Shown here: positions 7,427 through 7,682 of the stretch, piece after piece | Position numbering within the stretch: position 1 is the stretch's first letter | Layout: each line of letters opens with the position of its first letter | NCBI GenBank assembly: GCA_003229495.1 | Contig: QIEB01000334.1 | Coordinates: 1-7,682 of the forward strand | Origin: Flammeovirgaceae bacterium | Lineage (GTDB): Bacteria > Bacteroidota > Bacteroidia > Cytophagales > Cyclobacteriaceae | DNA length: 7,682 nt | Direction of reading: 5' to 3' | Notes under the pieces: generated by a model | The model's input: only the letters and a program-made list of their open reading frames with translations | What the model was told of the DNA's origin: nothing | Databases searched by the model: none | Made by a program: the position numbers and the translations under genes

Positions 7427-7682
7427 TTAGTATCTCACCATAAAGATGGCCTCTCCTTCAATTAATAGCGCCAGTAACAGCCAAACCACAAAAAGGGTGG
7501 GCACAAGAATTGACCAAATCAATACTTTTACCTCATACTTTAAATGCATGAATTCACTTACAATATAAAATGCTTTTACCAGTGTAAGCCCAACAAATAT
7601 GGATGTCCGCAGTGCTGAAGACCACATTGTAAAGGCAATTACAAACTCTATGGTGGTAATAACTCCTAAAACTAGTGCCGTT
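7427..7682 (-). CDS. Cytochrome c oxidase subunit IV (prokaryotic COX4 type), 5' end missing
   Basis: The frame stays open to the window edge, so about 84 C-terminal residues are seen and the true start lies outside. Upstream of the internal Met at 7627 the frame still encodes a TM-like stretch (ALVLGVITTIEFVIAF), which argues that 7627 is not the start. The visible part has three hydrophobic segments, including LRTSIFVGLTLVKAFYIVSEFMHL and VLIWSILVPTLFVVWLLLALL. This pattern is characteristic of the small subunit IV of caa3/aa3-type haem-copper oxidases (CyoD/CtaF-like family): VKAFYIV..FMHL is the telling motif. It is a membrane accessory subunit that stabilises the catalytic core rather than carrying cofactors. 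The stop abuts the SCO-like start, and the main oxidase subunits are expected just upstream, outside the window. Confidence 0.9.
   Translation of the reverse strand, partial: TALVLGVITTIEFVIAFTMWSSALRTSIFVGLTLVKAFYIVSEFMHLKYEVKVLIWSILVPTLFVVWLLLALLIEGEAIFMVRY

Noticed and set aside
7427..7627. Start of COX subunit IV at the Met at 7627
   Set aside because: The frame upstream to the edge still encodes a hydrophobic helix expected in this subunit, so the gene is truncated by the window and 7627 is internal.

Overview
The window is a single unbroken run of minus-strand genes, so transcription goes from the right end to the left. Protein content points to an aerobic member of the Bacteroidota, most likely Cytophagales-like. 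The evidence is the order of a cytochrome oxidase tail (COX subunit IV, SCO-like, DUF420, a small CxxC membrane protein), a very long multi-sensor histidine kinase, and a large secreted beta-rich protein of a type I recall from this phylum. The taxonomic call is inference; there is no rRNA or marker gene here.

Right part (about 5780-7682): the 3' end of a cytochrome c oxidase operon. COX subunit IV (5' end off the window) is followed at zero spacing by a SCO/thioredoxin-fold protein. That protein overlaps a DUF420 (CtaM-like) membrane protein by one base. After an 85-base gap come a 90-residue signal-peptide/CxxC/single-TM protein and a 61-residue ORF. The 61-residue ORF looks like the two ends of a DUF983 protein joined together with the middle missing. 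These genes fit assembly or maturation of a haem-copper oxidase. The SCO protein is notable because it appears to have lost its copper ligands.

Centre (2078-5770): one 1230-residue membrane histidine kinase with a GTG start, three predicted extracytoplasmic sensory regions, HAMP, HisKA and HATPase domains. All catalytic boxes are visible. No response regulator is in the window.

Left part (1-2078): the first 692 residues of a large secreted, beta-strand-rich protein, open to the window edge. Its ATG overlaps the kinase stop codon by one base (TAATG), which suggests translational coupling of a giant sensor with a surface or outer-membrane protein.

I see no RNA genes, mobile elements, CRISPR arrays or strong terminators. 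No gene-free stretch exceeds 85 bases. The most interesting points are the degenerate SCO, the internally deleted DUF983 remnant, and the coupled kinase/surface-protein pair.
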